DNA of 64,000 nt from an uncultured Collinsella sp. (GCA_905197665.1 CAJJZP010000009.1:1-64000), one strand, 5' to 3'. Positions 1 through 9,126 are shown, counted from the first letter of the stretch. Numbers and translations are program-made. The notes: a model not told the origin generated them from the sequence alone.

Positions 1-773
1 AGCTCGTTCACCCGCTCGACGATGCGGCGCTGCTCGGCGAGAGGCGGGAGGGGGAGAAGCAGCGTCTTAATCATTGAAACATTGATGTGCTTTACGCCCG
101 TTCCGATATTTGCAGCACGATATCGCCTCCATGCATAAGGCGAGGAAAGCGCGACTTGACAGTACTTATTAAACAACAGCACTTCGTTACAGCTGAGCAG
201 CATCACTCGCTGGCCAAGACAGGTATTTCCTTCATGCAGAATAACCGAGCGTCCAATCGAGCCCTCACGAGAAAAAATAATGTCACCAGCTTGCGGAACA
301 TATCGCTTCGTCCTTTTCTCATAGGATTCCCGCGACAATGAGCGTAATCCCGTTAGGCGCCAGTCATCATCCATGCAATTTGTATCAATTGCCGAGTAGC
401 CTGTTTCAACGGCGAGATAGCTAGGCGTTGAGTGGGGGCAGTCAACAATGGCGTTGCAGCAATCTTCTAGCCTCGCCCAAGTCCAGCCATCGGGCAGCTC
501 ATCAAACGGCGCTTCGTCCGCAATGCACTCATTGCTCAGCACGCGGCCCTTGGCATCCGCCCTCTTCTCATAGGGGGAGCCATCGGAACCGATATAGATA
601 ATGCTCTCCCCGCCTTTGGGGAACTTGGCCTTACCCTCAGCGATAAGCTTATGCTTCTCTCCGCGGATGCGTTCGAGAAGGACGCTGGCAGGCTCGTCGT
701 TCGGATCCTGTGGCACAAGCTTGCCCTCGACCGCCATTTGCAGAATTGAGTTCTTCAGGTCTTTTGCCTTCAT
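1..773 (-). CDS. hsdS: Type I restriction-modification specificity subunit HsdS (partial, runs off left edge)
   Basis: About 257 residues are visible from an ATG at 773 that directly abuts the hsdM stop codon, so the two genes are translationally coupled (GAGG lies just upstream in the end of hsdM). HsdS is the DNA-recognition subunit and pairs with two HsdM for methylation and with HsdR for cleavage. The visible part holds an N-terminal tail (MKAKDLKNSILQMAVEGKL), one target-recognition domain opening with LPDGWTWARLEDCC, and the spacer LPLPPLAEQRRIVERVNEL typical of type I S proteins. The second recognition domain lies outside the window. No frameshift is seen in the visible part. Confidence 0.9.
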   Translation of the reverse strand, partial: MKAKDLKNSILQMAVEGKLVPQDPNDEPASVLLERIRGEKHKLIAEGKAKFPKGGESIIYIGSDGSPYEKRADAKGRVLSNECIADEAPFDELPDGWTWARLEDCCNAIVDCPHSTPSYLAVETGYSAIDTNCMDDDWRLTGLRSLSRESYEKRTKRYVPQAGDIIFSREGSIGRSVILHEGNTCLGQRVMLLSCNEVLLFNKYCQVALSSPYAWRRYRAANIGTGVKHINVSMIKTLLLPLPPLAEQRRIVERVNE

Positions 774-2252
774 CTACGCCTCAATCCCAAGAATCTCGCA
801 AATTCGAGCCAACTTCTGGTCAATCTCGGCGTCGAGCTTAGCACGCTCTTCTTTGTAGCTCCTAATCAGCTCGTCGGGCGGCAAAATCTCTTCTTCCTCG
901 TGCGGATAGCCGCACAAATCAAGATTGAAGCCGCCGTCTCGCAACTCGTCGACTGTATAGAACTTTGACTTGGGATTACCGTCTTCCTCGATATCTCGAC
1001 GGTTCTCCCACCATTCCTTTACAGGTGCAAAATGTTCGAGCCTAATGGGCTTAGTCTTAGAAAAGTGCTTATATCCCTCGGGCATATCCATGCGATAGAA
1101 CCAGACGCCCTCAGAAGCCCCGGAATTATCGAAGAACAGAACGTTGGTAGTGATGCTCGTGTAGGGAGCGAAAACGCTCTGCGGAAGGCGCAAAACAGTA
1201 TGCAGGTTCATGTCCTCAAGCAGGCGACGCTTGATCTCCGTCTTCGCGCTATCCTGGCCAAAGAGAAAGCCATCCGGAATGATGACAGCAGCTCGGCCGC
1301 CTCGCTTAAGACGATAAAGGATGAGTCCAAGGAATAGATCCGCAGTTTCGGAGCTACGGAGCGCAACAGGGAAGTTGTTTTGCACTGACGCGCTTTCAGA
1401 TCCTCCATAGGGGGGATTCATGAGTACGACATCGAACTGGCCATCAGGCTTGTGCTTCCATTCGCGAACATCTTTTTCAAGCGAGTTATCGTGAAAGACC
1501 TTGGGGTTGTCGATGTCGTGTAGCAGCATGTTGGTTATGCACAACAGATAGGGCAGTTGTTTCTTCTCGATGCCATAAACCGAGCTCGTGTAGGCCACGC
1601 GATCAGCCGGAGTCTCTATCTGGTCGCGGAGGATGTTGAGGGCGCTCGTCAAAAAGCCGCCTGTGCCGCAAGCAAAGTCAGCCACGGTCTCACCGAGCTT
1701 GGGCGCAAGTGCTCGGGCCATAAAGTCGGTCACCGCTCGGGGCGTGTAAAACTCACCGGCATTGCCCGCGGACTGCAAGTCTTTAAGGATGGTCTCGTAA
1801 ATTTCGCCGAAAGCGTGGCGCTCTTTGTACTCGGTAAAGTCAACCGCCTCGTCAATCTCATTGACGACCTGACGAAGCAGGATGCCATCTTTCATGTAGT
1901 TGTTAGCGTCAGTAAAGGCTGCCTTAACGACGACGTGACACAGGGGTGCCTCAGGTGCAAGCTCTAAGCTCTCGAGAGTCTTGAAGAGATCGTTGTTTAC
2001 AAAATCGAGGAGCTCATCGCCGGTAAGCGCCTTGCCGTCCTTCGCATCATGCGCCCAGCTGTGCCAGCGCAGACGCTCGGGGATGATGGATTGATAGGAG
2101 TCATCGTGAAACTCCCACTCCTGCTCCTTAGCATCGTAGATCTTGAGGAAGAAAAGCCAGGTCATTTGCTCGATGCGCTGTGCATCGCCATTGATGCCGG
2201 CGTCTTTACGCATGATGTTCTGCAGGGTCTTTACAAGAGATCCCAGTGCCAT
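774..2252 (-). CDS. hsdM: Type I restriction-modification DNA methyltransferase subunit HsdM
   Basis: A 492-residue adenine-N6 DNA methyltransferase. An N-terminal helical HsdM_N domain (about 5-130) is followed by the catalytic N6_Mtase domain with the AdoMet motif FACGTGGFL (about residue 193) and catalytic motif NPPY (about 279, in DVVLMNPPYGG). It methylates the adenine of the host recognition site using the HsdS specificity. It lies 19 nt after hsdR and directly before hsdS, in R-M-S order. The ribosome binding site (AAAGG about 13 nt upstream) is weak, so translation may partly depend on reading through from hsdR. Length and motifs are those of an intact family member. Confidence 0.95.
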   Translation of the reverse strand: MALGSLVKTLQNIMRKDAGINGDAQRIEQMTWLFFLKIYDAKEQEWEFHDDSYQSIIPERLRWHSWAHDAKDGKALTGDELLDFVNNDLFKTLESLELAPEAPLCHVVVKAAFTDANNYMKDGILLRQVVNEIDEAVDFTEYKERHAFGEIYETILKDLQSAGNAGEFYTPRAVTDFMARALAPKLGETVADFACGTGGFLTSALNILRDQIETPADRVAYTSSVYGIEKKQLPYLLCITNMLLHDIDNPKVFHDNSLEKDVREWKHKPDGQFDVVLMNPPYGGSESASVQNNFPVALRSSETADLFLGLILYRLKRGGRAAVIIPDGFLFGQDSAKTEIKRRLLEDMNLHTVLRLPQSVFAPYTSITTNVLFFDNSGASEGVWFYRMDMPEGYKHFSKTKPIRLEHFAPVKEWWENRRDIEEDGNPKSKFYTVDELRDGGFNLDLCGYPHEEEEILPPDELIRSYKEERAKLDAEIDQKLARICEILGIEA

Positions 2253-2271
2253 TTGCTATCGTTACCTTTCT

Positions 2272-4602
2272 CTATGCGATATAGAGCTCGTCCTCGAGCA
2301 TCTGTGCTGCCTGAATGTACTGTTGTTTGCCGCCGAATGCGGCGACGATCTTCATAGGGCTGCCAAACCGACGGAATTCCTCGAGGTCGAGGACATGGGT
2401 ATCGTCCAAGTCTACGAGGTTCGACGTCGCATATTTGTCGAGAAGCGCTTCAAGGACCTCACGCGCGACGCCGGCATACTCATAGAGCACGCCCTTTTTC
2501 TTGACACTATTGGCCCTCTCGCTGCGCGTAAGAGGCCTCTGGTCGTAAGCAATATGGCAGATGAGGTCAAAGTCGCTCATTTGCTCCTGGCCAGTCTCGC
2601 GCCGCAGCTCATCTAGAAATACGCCATGGGCGCGCAGCTCATCGATAATCGCCTGCTTCTTGTGTTCAGAGTTCCACGCCGCTAGGAAGTGGTCAAGAGT
2701 GTCGTATTCGCCAAGGATGTTTTTCCGCGTATAGTCCTTAAGGCTCTCAGTTACAAGAAGGCCATCGGAGGAGTAATACTGCACCATCTCCGACACTACA
2801 TAGACGTCGGCCCCATGAACGTGATATTTCACATGGGAGGACGAATCGTCCGGCGGTAATACGGGTGGGTCTACGATCGGAGGCGGAGGCGGGACGGGTC
2901 TGCCGCCATTGCCGCCGGGACCCGGGTCCGCAATGGGGTCACCCGGATTAGGCTCAAACACAACAACAGGCTCACCATCGAACTCGGGATCTGCGAACAA
3001 ACGCGATGCGTCACGAAAATCGAGGATAGTGAAATAGAGTTTATCGTAGTCCTCACAGATACGGGTTCCGCGGCCGATAATCTGCTTGAACTCCGTCATT
3101 CCGTGCTCACCGAACTTGTTGTCGAGCACGACTACCTTACACGTCTTGCAATTAACGCCAGTGGTGAGAAGCTTCGAAGTCGTAACGATGGTCGGGTATT
3201 TCTCGTCGGGGTCGACGAAGTTATCTAACTGAGCCTTACCTTCCCTGTCGTCACCCGTAATCTTCATGATGTAGGTGGGGTGATCTCTTACGATATCGGC
3301 GTTCTCGTTTACAAGGGCACGTCGCATGTTTTCGGCATGCTCGATGTCAACGCAAAAGACTATGGTCTTGGAGTAACGATCCGTCTCCTTTAAAAATTGA
3401 GTTATCCGCTTGGCAACTTCCTCGTAGCGCTCTTTGATGACGATCTCGCTGTCGAAGTCCTGCTTCTCGAAAACACGTTTGGGCAGAGCTTCACCGCGAT
3501 CATCTACGGTGCCTTCCTCAGTACGGTATCCGTAAATGTCGACGTTCAGCTTAGGGCGAATAACTTTATACGGGGCAAGAAAGCCATCCTCGATACCCTG
3601 TTTAAGGGAGTAGGTATAGACAGGTTCGCCGAAGTAGGTAATGTTTGAAACCTCTTCAGTCTCTTTTGGCGTGGCCGTCATTCCGATTTGAATTGCGCAA
3701 TTGAAATACTCGAGTACCTTACGCCATGCAGAGTCCGCCGCGGCGCTTCCGCGATGGCACTCGTCGACGATAATCAAGTCGAAGAATTCCGCGTCGAACT
3801 CGCGGAATATTTCCTCACCGTTTTCACCAACAAGCTGTTGGTAGAGCGAGAAATAGACCTCGTAAGCAGAATCGAGCTTTCGACCTACGACCTTGGTTGT
3901 AACCCTCTTGAGAGGCTTGAAATCGCCGTCTATGGTCTGATCGACAAGAATATTGCGGTCCGCCAGATAGAGAACCTTACGAACCTCGGTAGTCTGTCGC
4001 AAGCGATGAACGATTTGAAAAGCCGTAAAAGTCTTTCCCGTTCCCGTTGCCATAACGAGCAAGATGCGATTCTTACCTCGCGCAATAGCTTCAAGCGTAC
4101 GATTGATGGCGATGCACTGATAGTAGCGAGGATGATTGCCGCCGTGCTCCTGGTAATACGGAGCGGTTACAATCTCCTGGCTATACGGATGCTCAAGCCC
4201 CTTAGCTTTTGAGTATCGTGTCCAGAGTTCCGCCGGAGTGGGGAACTCGTCCATGGCGAGAGCGCGCTCTTTCCCGGTAAGAAAATCGTGCTCGACAAAA
4301 CCCTTTCCGTTTGAACTGTACGCAAACGGAATATCGAGCAGTTGAGCATATCCCATCCCCTGTTGGAGACCGGCGTCAACGGTGTGCTCCGTATCCTTGG
4401 CTTCGACAATTGCGATAGGGATACCGGGAGCGTACATAAGAAGGTAGTCCGCCTTCTTCTTGTCTTTACGGGTGACCATGCTTCCGCGCACGACGATCTC
4501 GCCACTGGTAAAGAAATACTCAGTGAAGACTTGGGTATTACGATCCCACGACTTCATAATCGCAGGATCGATGAGCTTAAGCCGTGTATCAGACTCGTTC
4601 AT
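2272..4602 (-). CDS. hsdR: Type I restriction endonuclease subunit HsdR (EcoEI-like)
   Basis: A 776-residue restriction and translocation subunit. The N-terminal nuclease domain includes ADYLLMYAPGIPIAIVEAKD, with the E-x-K of the PD-(D/E)XK fold. It is followed by an SF2 helicase motor with Walker A MATGTGKT (about 182) and a DECH box (about 276), motif VI QIIGRGTRI, and an EcoEI_R-like C-terminal domain that contacts HsdM. Between motor and C-domain lies a proline/glycine-rich linker with a run of six prolines (about residue 573), longer than usual. It starts at ATG 4602 after a GAGGGG site and is the first gene of the R-M-S operon. The length fits the short EcoEI branch rather than the roughly 1000-residue EcoKI branch. 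Confidence 0.95.
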   Translation of the reverse strand: MNESDTRLKLIDPAIMKSWDRNTQVFTEYFFTSGEIVVRGSMVTRKDKKKADYLLMYAPGIPIAIVEAKDTEHTVDAGLQQGMGYAQLLDIPFAYSSNGKGFVEHDFLTGKERALAMDEFPTPAELWTRYSKAKGLEHPYSQEIVTAPYYQEHGGNHPRYYQCIAINRTLEAIARGKNRILLVMATGTGKTFTAFQIVHRLRQTTEVRKVLYLADRNILVDQTIDGDFKPLKRVTTKVVGRKLDSAYEVYFSLYQQLVGENGEEIFREFDAEFFDLIIVDECHRGSAAADSAWRKVLEYFNCAIQIGMTATPKETEEVSNITYFGEPVYTYSLKQGIEDGFLAPYKVIRPKLNVDIYGYRTEEGTVDDRGEALPKRVFEKQDFDSEIVIKERYEEVAKRITQFLKETDRYSKTIVFCVDIEHAENMRRALVNENADIVRDHPTYIMKITGDDREGKAQLDNFVDPDEKYPTIVTTSKLLTTGVNCKTCKVVVLDNKFGEHGMTEFKQIIGRGTRICEDYDKLYFTILDFRDASRLFADPEFDGEPVVVFEPNPGDPIADPGPGGNGGRPVPPPPPIVDPPVLPPDDSSSHVKYHVHGADVYVVSEMVQYYSSDGLLVTESLKDYTRKNILGEYDTLDHFLAAWNSEHKKQAIIDELRAHGVFLDELRRETGQEQMSDFDLICHIAYDQRPLTRSERANSVKKKGVLYEYAGVAREVLEALLDKYATSNLVDLDDTHVLDLEEFRRFGSPMKIVAAFGGKQQYIQAAQMLEDELYIA

Positions 4603-4735
4603 ACGTCTCGGAACCCCTCATCGCGCAAAGCGACAGCTGCTGATGTTGAATTGATTAATTTTATCATCATCATGCAATCTAGCAGCTGCTTTATACGAAA
4701 TGAGACGAAGTAAAGTCAGCCCCGTGAGAAAGCTC

Positions 4736-4790
4736 CAGAGAAAGCAAAATGAGCCCCGTTGACTTGAGTCAGAGGTCATTCCCGGAGTCC
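4736..4790 (-). terminator. Imperfect terminator-like repeat after the exonuclease gene
   Basis: On the minus strand, just past the exonuclease stop, the sequence holds the core ATGACCTCTGACTCAAGTCA flanked by C/G-rich arms and then CTCATTTTGC. The arms pair imperfectly (AGTCC with GGGGCT, one wobble), so this is a weak terminator. The same 20-nt core, differing by one base, recurs at about 5710-5733. The 4603-4735 stretch contains only the hsdR upstream region. Confidence 0.45.
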
Positions 4791-4793
4791 CCC

Positions 4794-5528
4794 CTACCTC
4801 CCCTCCGCCTTCAGCTTCAGCAGCAGATCGCCCAGCCCGGGGCACTTGCTGGAAAGGCGCGTCTGAGCTCGCTCGCCCATCCCCCACCGTTGGCGGACTT
4901 CCTGGGCGCGCGGGCTCACGTGATAGTCCCCGTCCATCATCTGCTTGAGCAGCTTGGCGGTCACGCGCGCATCGGCCAGGGCGCTGTGGGCGTGACCCGT
5001 CGACTCGTCAAACTCGATGCCAAACCACGTTGCCGCGTCACTCAAAGAGACGCACCCGTGGCTGCCCACGTCCATGATCGAGGTGTAAAACGCCTGCAGG
5101 TCGGCCCAGTCCGTAGGAAATGCGGAAAGGTCGATGTGCTTTGCCTGGCACTCGGTCAAAAGCTGTCGACGGTCCGTCCCGCTCCAGCAGACCACCTGGG
5201 CGGAGTAGCGACCGATCCAATCACTGAGCCTTTTGATCACCACATAGAGTGGATCGGCCATCGCGGTGTCCACGGCCGATATCCCTGTGAGCTCGCGGAC
5301 GGGAAACGCAACGCCTTCGGTAAATTCCGTCTGCACAAACTGCGAGAACTCGCCCATAACGTTGCCGTGGTAATCGAGTTTGACGGCGCCGACCTCGATA
5401 ATCTCATTGCGCAGTCCACGGCGCTGGCGCTGCTTTGGCACCGGCGCAAACTCAAAGTCCAGCACAATCTGGCGCGCAAAGTTCGTCGTATCGATAGCCG
5501 AGATACCCGGCGTCTTTTCAGCTGACAC
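4794..5528 (-). CDS. DEDDh-family 3'-5' exonuclease domain protein
   Basis: A 244-residue protein with an RNase T / DNA polymerase III epsilon-type exonuclease fold. ExoI-like acidic residues appear as LDFEF near residue 25, a middle motif region near WADLQAF, and HSALADARVTAKLL near residue 200, which gives the His and Asp of DEDDh. It probably trims DNA or RNA 3' ends; the substrate is unknown. The open frame extends to 5660, but a GTG at 5528 has a good site (GGAGAAAGG, 7 nt spacing), and the extra 44 upstream residues look non-coding. It is a single gene with its own terminator, next to the restriction operon and two AAA ATPases. A role in defence is speculative. Confidence 0.82.
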   Translation of the reverse strand: MSAEKTPGISAIDTTNFARQIVLDFEFAPVPKQRQRRGLRNEIIEVGAVKLDYHGNVMGEFSQFVQTEFTEGVAFPVRELTGISAVDTAMADPLYVVIKRLSDWIGRYSAQVVCWSGTDRRQLLTECQAKHIDLSAFPTDWADLQAFYTSIMDVGSHGCVSLSDAATWFGIEFDESTGHAHSALADARVTAKLLKQMMDGDYHVSPRAQEVRQRWGMGERAQTRLSSKCPGLGDLLLKLKAEGR

Positions 5529-5985
5529 GGTTGGGCCTTTCTCCGTTGCCTGCCGCTTGCTACATAGGCGGCTACATTGCCGTAAGGATAGGCGCCCGTG
5601 CGGACATGAAAGCGGGGCGCAATACCATGCGCCAAGCACACGCCATGCAGACGGCCCCAAGAGAGTCGCCCGCTCTATTCAAATGCATGAAAAAGATTGA
5701 GGCCCGGTGACTTGAATCAGAGGTCATCCCGGGCCCATCAGAGCCCATAGAGCTCTTGGTTGCTTTGGTCTTGCTCTTCACGGCGCTTATCGAACTTTCC
5801 GAGGCACTCAAGCAGCATTCGAAGCATAACAAGTCGCTGCCATTAAGGCACTGACCTCTTGACCAAGCAACGGCGCTGCCCAGCTCTTCACTACTTGGGC
5901 TGCCGTCGACTTTATTCTATCCGCGAGCATCTGGTTTACCAAATGGATTTTCGGTAAAGGAAGCACGGCACGCCCCGCAAAACCA
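5529..5985. other. 457-nt gap with one terminator-like repeat and no clear gene
   Basis: No convincing protein is seen here. A minus-strand frame of 29 codons (5738-5827, beginning MLRMLLECLGKF) ends directly before the terminator-like repeat at 5695-5738, so it could be a very small gene or the 3' scrap of a lost one. The rest (5828-5985) shows no recognisable similarity to anything. Confidence 0.4.
5695..5738 (-). terminator. Rho-independent terminator-like hairpin sharing a core with 4736-4790
   Basis: Read on the minus strand, GGCCCGG and CCGGGCC pair around the loop core ATGACCTCTGATTCAAGTCA and are followed by TCAATCTTTTT. That is a complete stem plus T-run. It sits upstream of the exonuclease and downstream of the 29-codon frame at 5738-5827, so it would insulate the exonuclease from anything upstream. 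Confidence 0.6.
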
Positions 5986-7281
5986 CTACGCCCCAAGTGC
6001 CGCCACGGGGATCACCGCCACGCCGTCGTCGCGTGTGTAGGCAATGCTCCCCTTTCCAACCACGACCGCCAAAAACGCCGGCGCGGCATTCTGGGCGGCA
6101 GGATTGGAGAGCACTTTCCTCTCCAGCGCCTTGAGATTTCTCGCTCCATCGTCTGCTTTCGCATCACTCAGCTTGACCTCGATGGCTCCCCAGCGCCCGT
6201 CGTGCTCAACGATCAGATCAACCTCAAGGCCCTTCTCATCTCGGAAATAATGGACACTGTTGTCAACACCGCCGTAGGTGGAAAGGAACACGCGCACGTC
6301 GCGCAGAACGAGGTTCTCAAAGAGCATCCCCAGCGTTTGCATATCGCCAAGCAGCCGCTCGGGGGTAGCCCCCAGCAACGCCGCCGCAAGTGACGGGTCA
6401 CAGAAGTAGCGCTTGGGGCGCACGCGAACGCGGGCCTTCGAGCGCATGGGCGGCTCCCATCCGCACAGGTCCTCGGTCAGCTTGAGCCTGTTGAAGAGGT
6501 CCAAGTACGCAGCGATGGTCCTCTCGTCGGGGCCCGCCTCACCGTACGAGGCGTCCTTTACGAGCGTCTTGTACGTGACAGCCTGGCTCTCGTTCATGGC
6601 AAGAGCTCGCAAAAGGCCGTGTGCAAGCTCGGGCGACATGCCCTCATCCAGCACGTTGACGTCGAGCACCGAGTGCACGTACTGGCTTGCCGTCTCTCGC
6701 GCAAGCTCTTCCGAAAGCCCAAGGTTTGCAGGCCAACCGCCCCTGCAGCACCAGCGTGCGACGTCATCCACCGTGCTCTCGCAACGCTGAGGGGCAAAAC
6801 CCTCGCCCTTAAAGAGGCTTGCCAGTGACACGAGCGGCTCGCCGTCGCCCGACTCACACAGGGTCATGGGGCGCATTGACAGACGGGCGATCCTACCCGT
6901 GCCGGAATGACGAACATGGCTGCGCTCCTCGCTTTTGAGCGCGGTCGAGCCCGTGAGCAAAAGTGTCCCGCGTTCGTTGCCGCTCGCGTCCACGAAGCGC
7001 CGGGCGGCATCCCAAACCTCGGGCACCTCCTGCCATTCATCGACCAGGTGTGGCGCATCGCCGATGAGCGCCAGGCTTGGGTCAACCTCTGCCGCCGCGC
7101 GCTGCGCAGGCTCATCGAGCCTGGAGACGCTTGCCGAGCGAGAGAGCGCCGTCCAGGTCTTGCCGCACCATTTGGGGCCGTTGATCTCCACACAGCCAAA
7201 CGCCCGCATAAGGGTGTCGAGGCGCTCCTCTATGAGCCGGGGCCTATATCCCTTTTGGGTCAATCTCTTTGGTGCATCCAT
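5986..7281 (-). CDS. AAA+ ATP-binding protein of the DUF4143 family
   Basis: A 431-residue protein. The N-terminal AAA_14-type ATPase has Walker A GPKWCGKT (about residue 40) and a Walker B-like hydrophobic-acidic stretch HLVDEWQ. The C-terminal DUF4143 domain carries the nuclease-like signature EVDLIVEHDGRWGAIEVKLSD (about 330-350), which fits a PD-(D/E)XK core. Such proteins are widespread in gut bacteria and archaea, often in variable regions, and their function is unknown. The ATG at 7281 is preceded by GAGAGGGA at 10 nt. Immediately upstream lies the 23-bp array at 7319-7415, which may be its operator. It is a single-gene unit. Confidence 0.85.
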   Translation of the reverse strand: MDAPKRLTQKGYRPRLIEERLDTLMRAFGCVEINGPKWCGKTWTALSRSASVSRLDEPAQRAAAEVDPSLALIGDAPHLVDEWQEVPEVWDAARRFVDASGNERGTLLLTGSTALKSEERSHVRHSGTGRIARLSMRPMTLCESGDGEPLVSLASLFKGEGFAPQRCESTVDDVARWCCRGGWPANLGLSEELARETASQYVHSVLDVNVLDEGMSPELAHGLLRALAMNESQAVTYKTLVKDASYGEAGPDERTIAAYLDLFNRLKLTEDLCGWEPPMRSKARVRVRPKRYFCDPSLAAALLGATPERLLGDMQTLGMLFENLVLRDVRVFLSTYGGVDNSVHYFRDEKGLEVDLIVEHDGRWGAIEVKLSDAKADDGARNLKALERKVLSNPAAQNAAPAFLAVVVGKGSIAYTRDDGVAVIPVAALGA

Positions 7282-7318
7282 AGACGGCCGTCCCTCTCTA
7301 TCACGCGATATGCGAAAT

Positions 7319-7415
7319 TACGCCATTCTCAATGCTGATTTTACGCTACTTTCAATGTAGTTTTTACGCCGTTACAGATGTAGTTTTTACGCTGTTTTCA
7401 TTGAAGGTTTTACGC
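7319..7415. repeat. Five tandem 23-bp units carrying TTTTACGC
   Basis: The pentamer TACGC, mostly preceded by a T-run, starts at 7319, 7342, 7365, 7388 and 7411, exactly 23 bp apart each time. Neighbouring bases are also partly conserved (CAATGTAGTTTTTACGC, ACAGATGTAGTTTTTACGC). The array lies 38 nt upstream of the DUF4143 ATPase start. Spacing of about two helical turns would put every copy on the same DNA face, as in iterons or multi-site operators. Confidence 0.85.
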
Positions 7416-7491
7416 TTGACATCCTTAGCGCGACGCTCGCTCAACCCCTGACCACCGGATTGCCCGAATTCCGGGATGCTGCCTCCGCTCC

Positions 7492-7523
7492 AAACAAAAG
7501 GCCCCGGCTCGCGATGAGCTGCC
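7492..7523 (-). terminator. Probable terminator after the DUF234 ATPase gene
   Basis: On the minus strand, GGCAGCTC and GAGCCGGGGCC form an imperfect stem followed by TTTTGTTTGG. It is a diverged copy of the perfect hairpin at 9365-9401, and the same sequence (GGAGCGGAGGC) follows both. It lies about 210 nt after the 7735 stop of the ATPase gene. Confidence 0.5.
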
Positions 7524-7545
7524 TCCCATTTCTTGAACATATGAG

Positions 7546-7710
7546 CTTCCGCTTGAAGGGCGATCCGGAAAGCGCATCCCGGTTTGGAGCCAAATTCCGA
7601 GTCGTAGTTTCCGCCTGAGGGCCGATCCGGAAACGGCATCCCATTCTGAAGCCGAAATCTGGAACGCACTTTCCGCCAAAGGTCGCAAAAGGAAAGCGCA
7701 ACCCATTCCG
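7546..7710. repeat. Tandem 62-bp degenerate repeat units (left set)
   Basis: Units begin at about 7546, 7608 and 7670 (CTTCCGCTTGAAGGGC, TTTCCGCCTGAGGGCC, TTTCCGCC), giving a 62-bp period. Each contains a form of GATCCGGAAAGCGCATCCC followed by a GGAGCC-like block. The third unit is decayed. Two related units lie at 9232-9362, so the sets bracket the ATPase gene at 7735-9126. No protein frame explains the pattern. Confidence 0.75.
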
Positions 7711-7734
7711 AGCATTACATCAGAGCGCGCTTGG

Positions 7735-9126
7735 TTATCTCCGCTCGCACATCTCGGCAAACGAAATCAGCTTGGTATCTCCCCTACTCTCTGCGGCATC
7801 CCGACATCCCTGCGTAAAGCCGCGCTTCGAGAAGATCGCATAGCTTTTGTGCTGCCGCCTAAAGAGCTCGCTTCGGTATACGAGCTTTTGCAGCACGTCT
7901 TCGCCCGCCGGCTCATTGCGCCATTTGCACTCCGCAAACAGCGCAGCGCCCTCGCCATCGTCAACAATCAAGTCGATTTCTTCCTGCGTATGCGTGCGAT
8001 TATCCGTCCCCCACCAGCGCCCGACGCTCGCCGGAACCACATCGAGCTGGCCCGCGCGCGCGAGTTCGTACACGTATTGTCTGCATATAAGCTCAAAGAC
8101 CGTATCCATGTAATCCGATATGTGCGGCTCAATGCGCTTATACGCCATCTCGGCCATATCGTTTTGAATCAGTCCAATGTTCTGCGGAACAAACTTGTAC
8201 CAGAACCTAAACATATGGTCGCTCAGCAGATACACGGCTCGCTTATTGCTCGTCTCGTTTAGGGGCAGCTCGCGCTCGACGATCCCAAGCGACGCCAGCT
8301 TATCCACATAGCTCTTTACGTTGCTCGCAGGGATTCCCGTAGAGCTCGCAATCTCCGAGATCTTCGAGCACCCCTGAGCAATTGCTTGCACGATCGCATC
8401 ATATTGCTCGGGATTGCGGCACTCTTGCAATAGCAGGTTACTCGGCTCCTCAAAGAGATAGCCTGTAGGAGTAAGAAAAAGACGTTTGATGTTGTCCTTG
8501 AGCGGTGCGGCAGGGTCGATTTTCTCGATATATGCAGGAATGCCGCCCGTCATACCATAGCAAACCGCAGCGTCTTCGCGACCCATGCTCTGCCACAGGC
8601 CGAGGGTCGTCGTAAAATCGAGCGGCATGATCTTAAACTGGGCCGTACGCCTACCGTATAGCGGGCTCTCGTAGCCCAACACCTGTTCCTCCATAAACGA
8701 AAGAGACGAGCCGCATAGAATCAGCATGAGCTTGGTCTCTTTGTACAAGTGATCGATCTTATCTTGCAACAACGAGCTGATCTCGGGATTCGATTGGGCG
8801 AGATAGGGATACTCGTCAATCACGACAATCAAACGTTCCGTGCGGGCCATGGTGGCCAATGCATCGAATGCCTCGTCAAAACTACGAAACGACACACCCG
8901 CAGCACCAACCGAGCCCGCAAGTATCGCCTGGCTAAAGCCGTGCAGGTTTGCCTCTGCGTTAGTACGACGAGCTTGAAAGTAAATAGCCTTCTTGCCTTG
9001 GATGAACTCTGTGATAAGACGCGTTTTACCTACGCGACGGCGGCCGTAAATCACAGGCATCTCAAAGGAGCCCGTGCCATACAGTCGATTGAGCTCGGAT
9101 ATTTCCGCTGTTCTTCCGATAAACAT
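7735..9126 (-). CDS. ATP-binding protein, AAA ATPase plus DUF234
   Basis: A 463-residue protein of the archaeal-type ATPase class found in many gut bacteria. Walker A is GRRRVGKT (about 28-35) and Walker B is LIVVIDEYPYL (about 98-108). A winged helix follows (EIASSTGIPASNVKSYVDKLASLGIV), then the C-terminal DUF234 nuclease-like domain with EEIDLIVDDGEGAALFAECKW (about 385-405), which has E, D and E-x-K-type residues. The biochemical role is unknown; proposals include genome maintenance, defence or toxin-like systems. It starts at ATG 9126 after AAGGAAGG. Its promoter region is a near-perfect 25-bp inverted repeat and related 62-bp repeats flank the gene, which suggests it moves or is maintained as a unit. 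Confidence 0.85.
   Translation of the reverse strand: MFIGRTAEISELNRLYGTGSFEMPVIYGRRRVGKTRLITEFIQGKKAIYFQARRTNAEANLHGFSQAILAGSVGAAGVSFRSFDEAFDALATMARTERLIVVIDEYPYLAQSNPEISSLLQDKIDHLYKETKLMLILCGSSLSFMEEQVLGYESPLYGRRTAQFKIMPLDFTTTLGLWQSMGREDAAVCYGMTGGIPAYIEKIDPAAPLKDNIKRLFLTPTGYLFEEPSNLLLQECRNPEQYDAIVQAIAQGCSKISEIASSTGIPASNVKSYVDKLASLGIVERELPLNETSNKRAVYLLSDHMFRFWYKFVPQNIGLIQNDMAEMAYKRIEPHISDYMDTVFELICRQYVYELARAGQLDVVPASVGRWWGTDNRTHTQEEIDLIVDDGEGAALFAECKWRNEPAGEDVLQKLVYRSELFRRQHKSYAIFSKRGFTQGCRDAAESRGDTKLISFAEMCERR

Noticed and set aside
4794..5528. Exonuclease as a fourth part of the restriction system
   Set aside because: It has its own start, terminator and a 190-nt gap from hsdR, and DEDD exonucleases of this kind occur without restriction genes. 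Proximity alone does not support a joint function.
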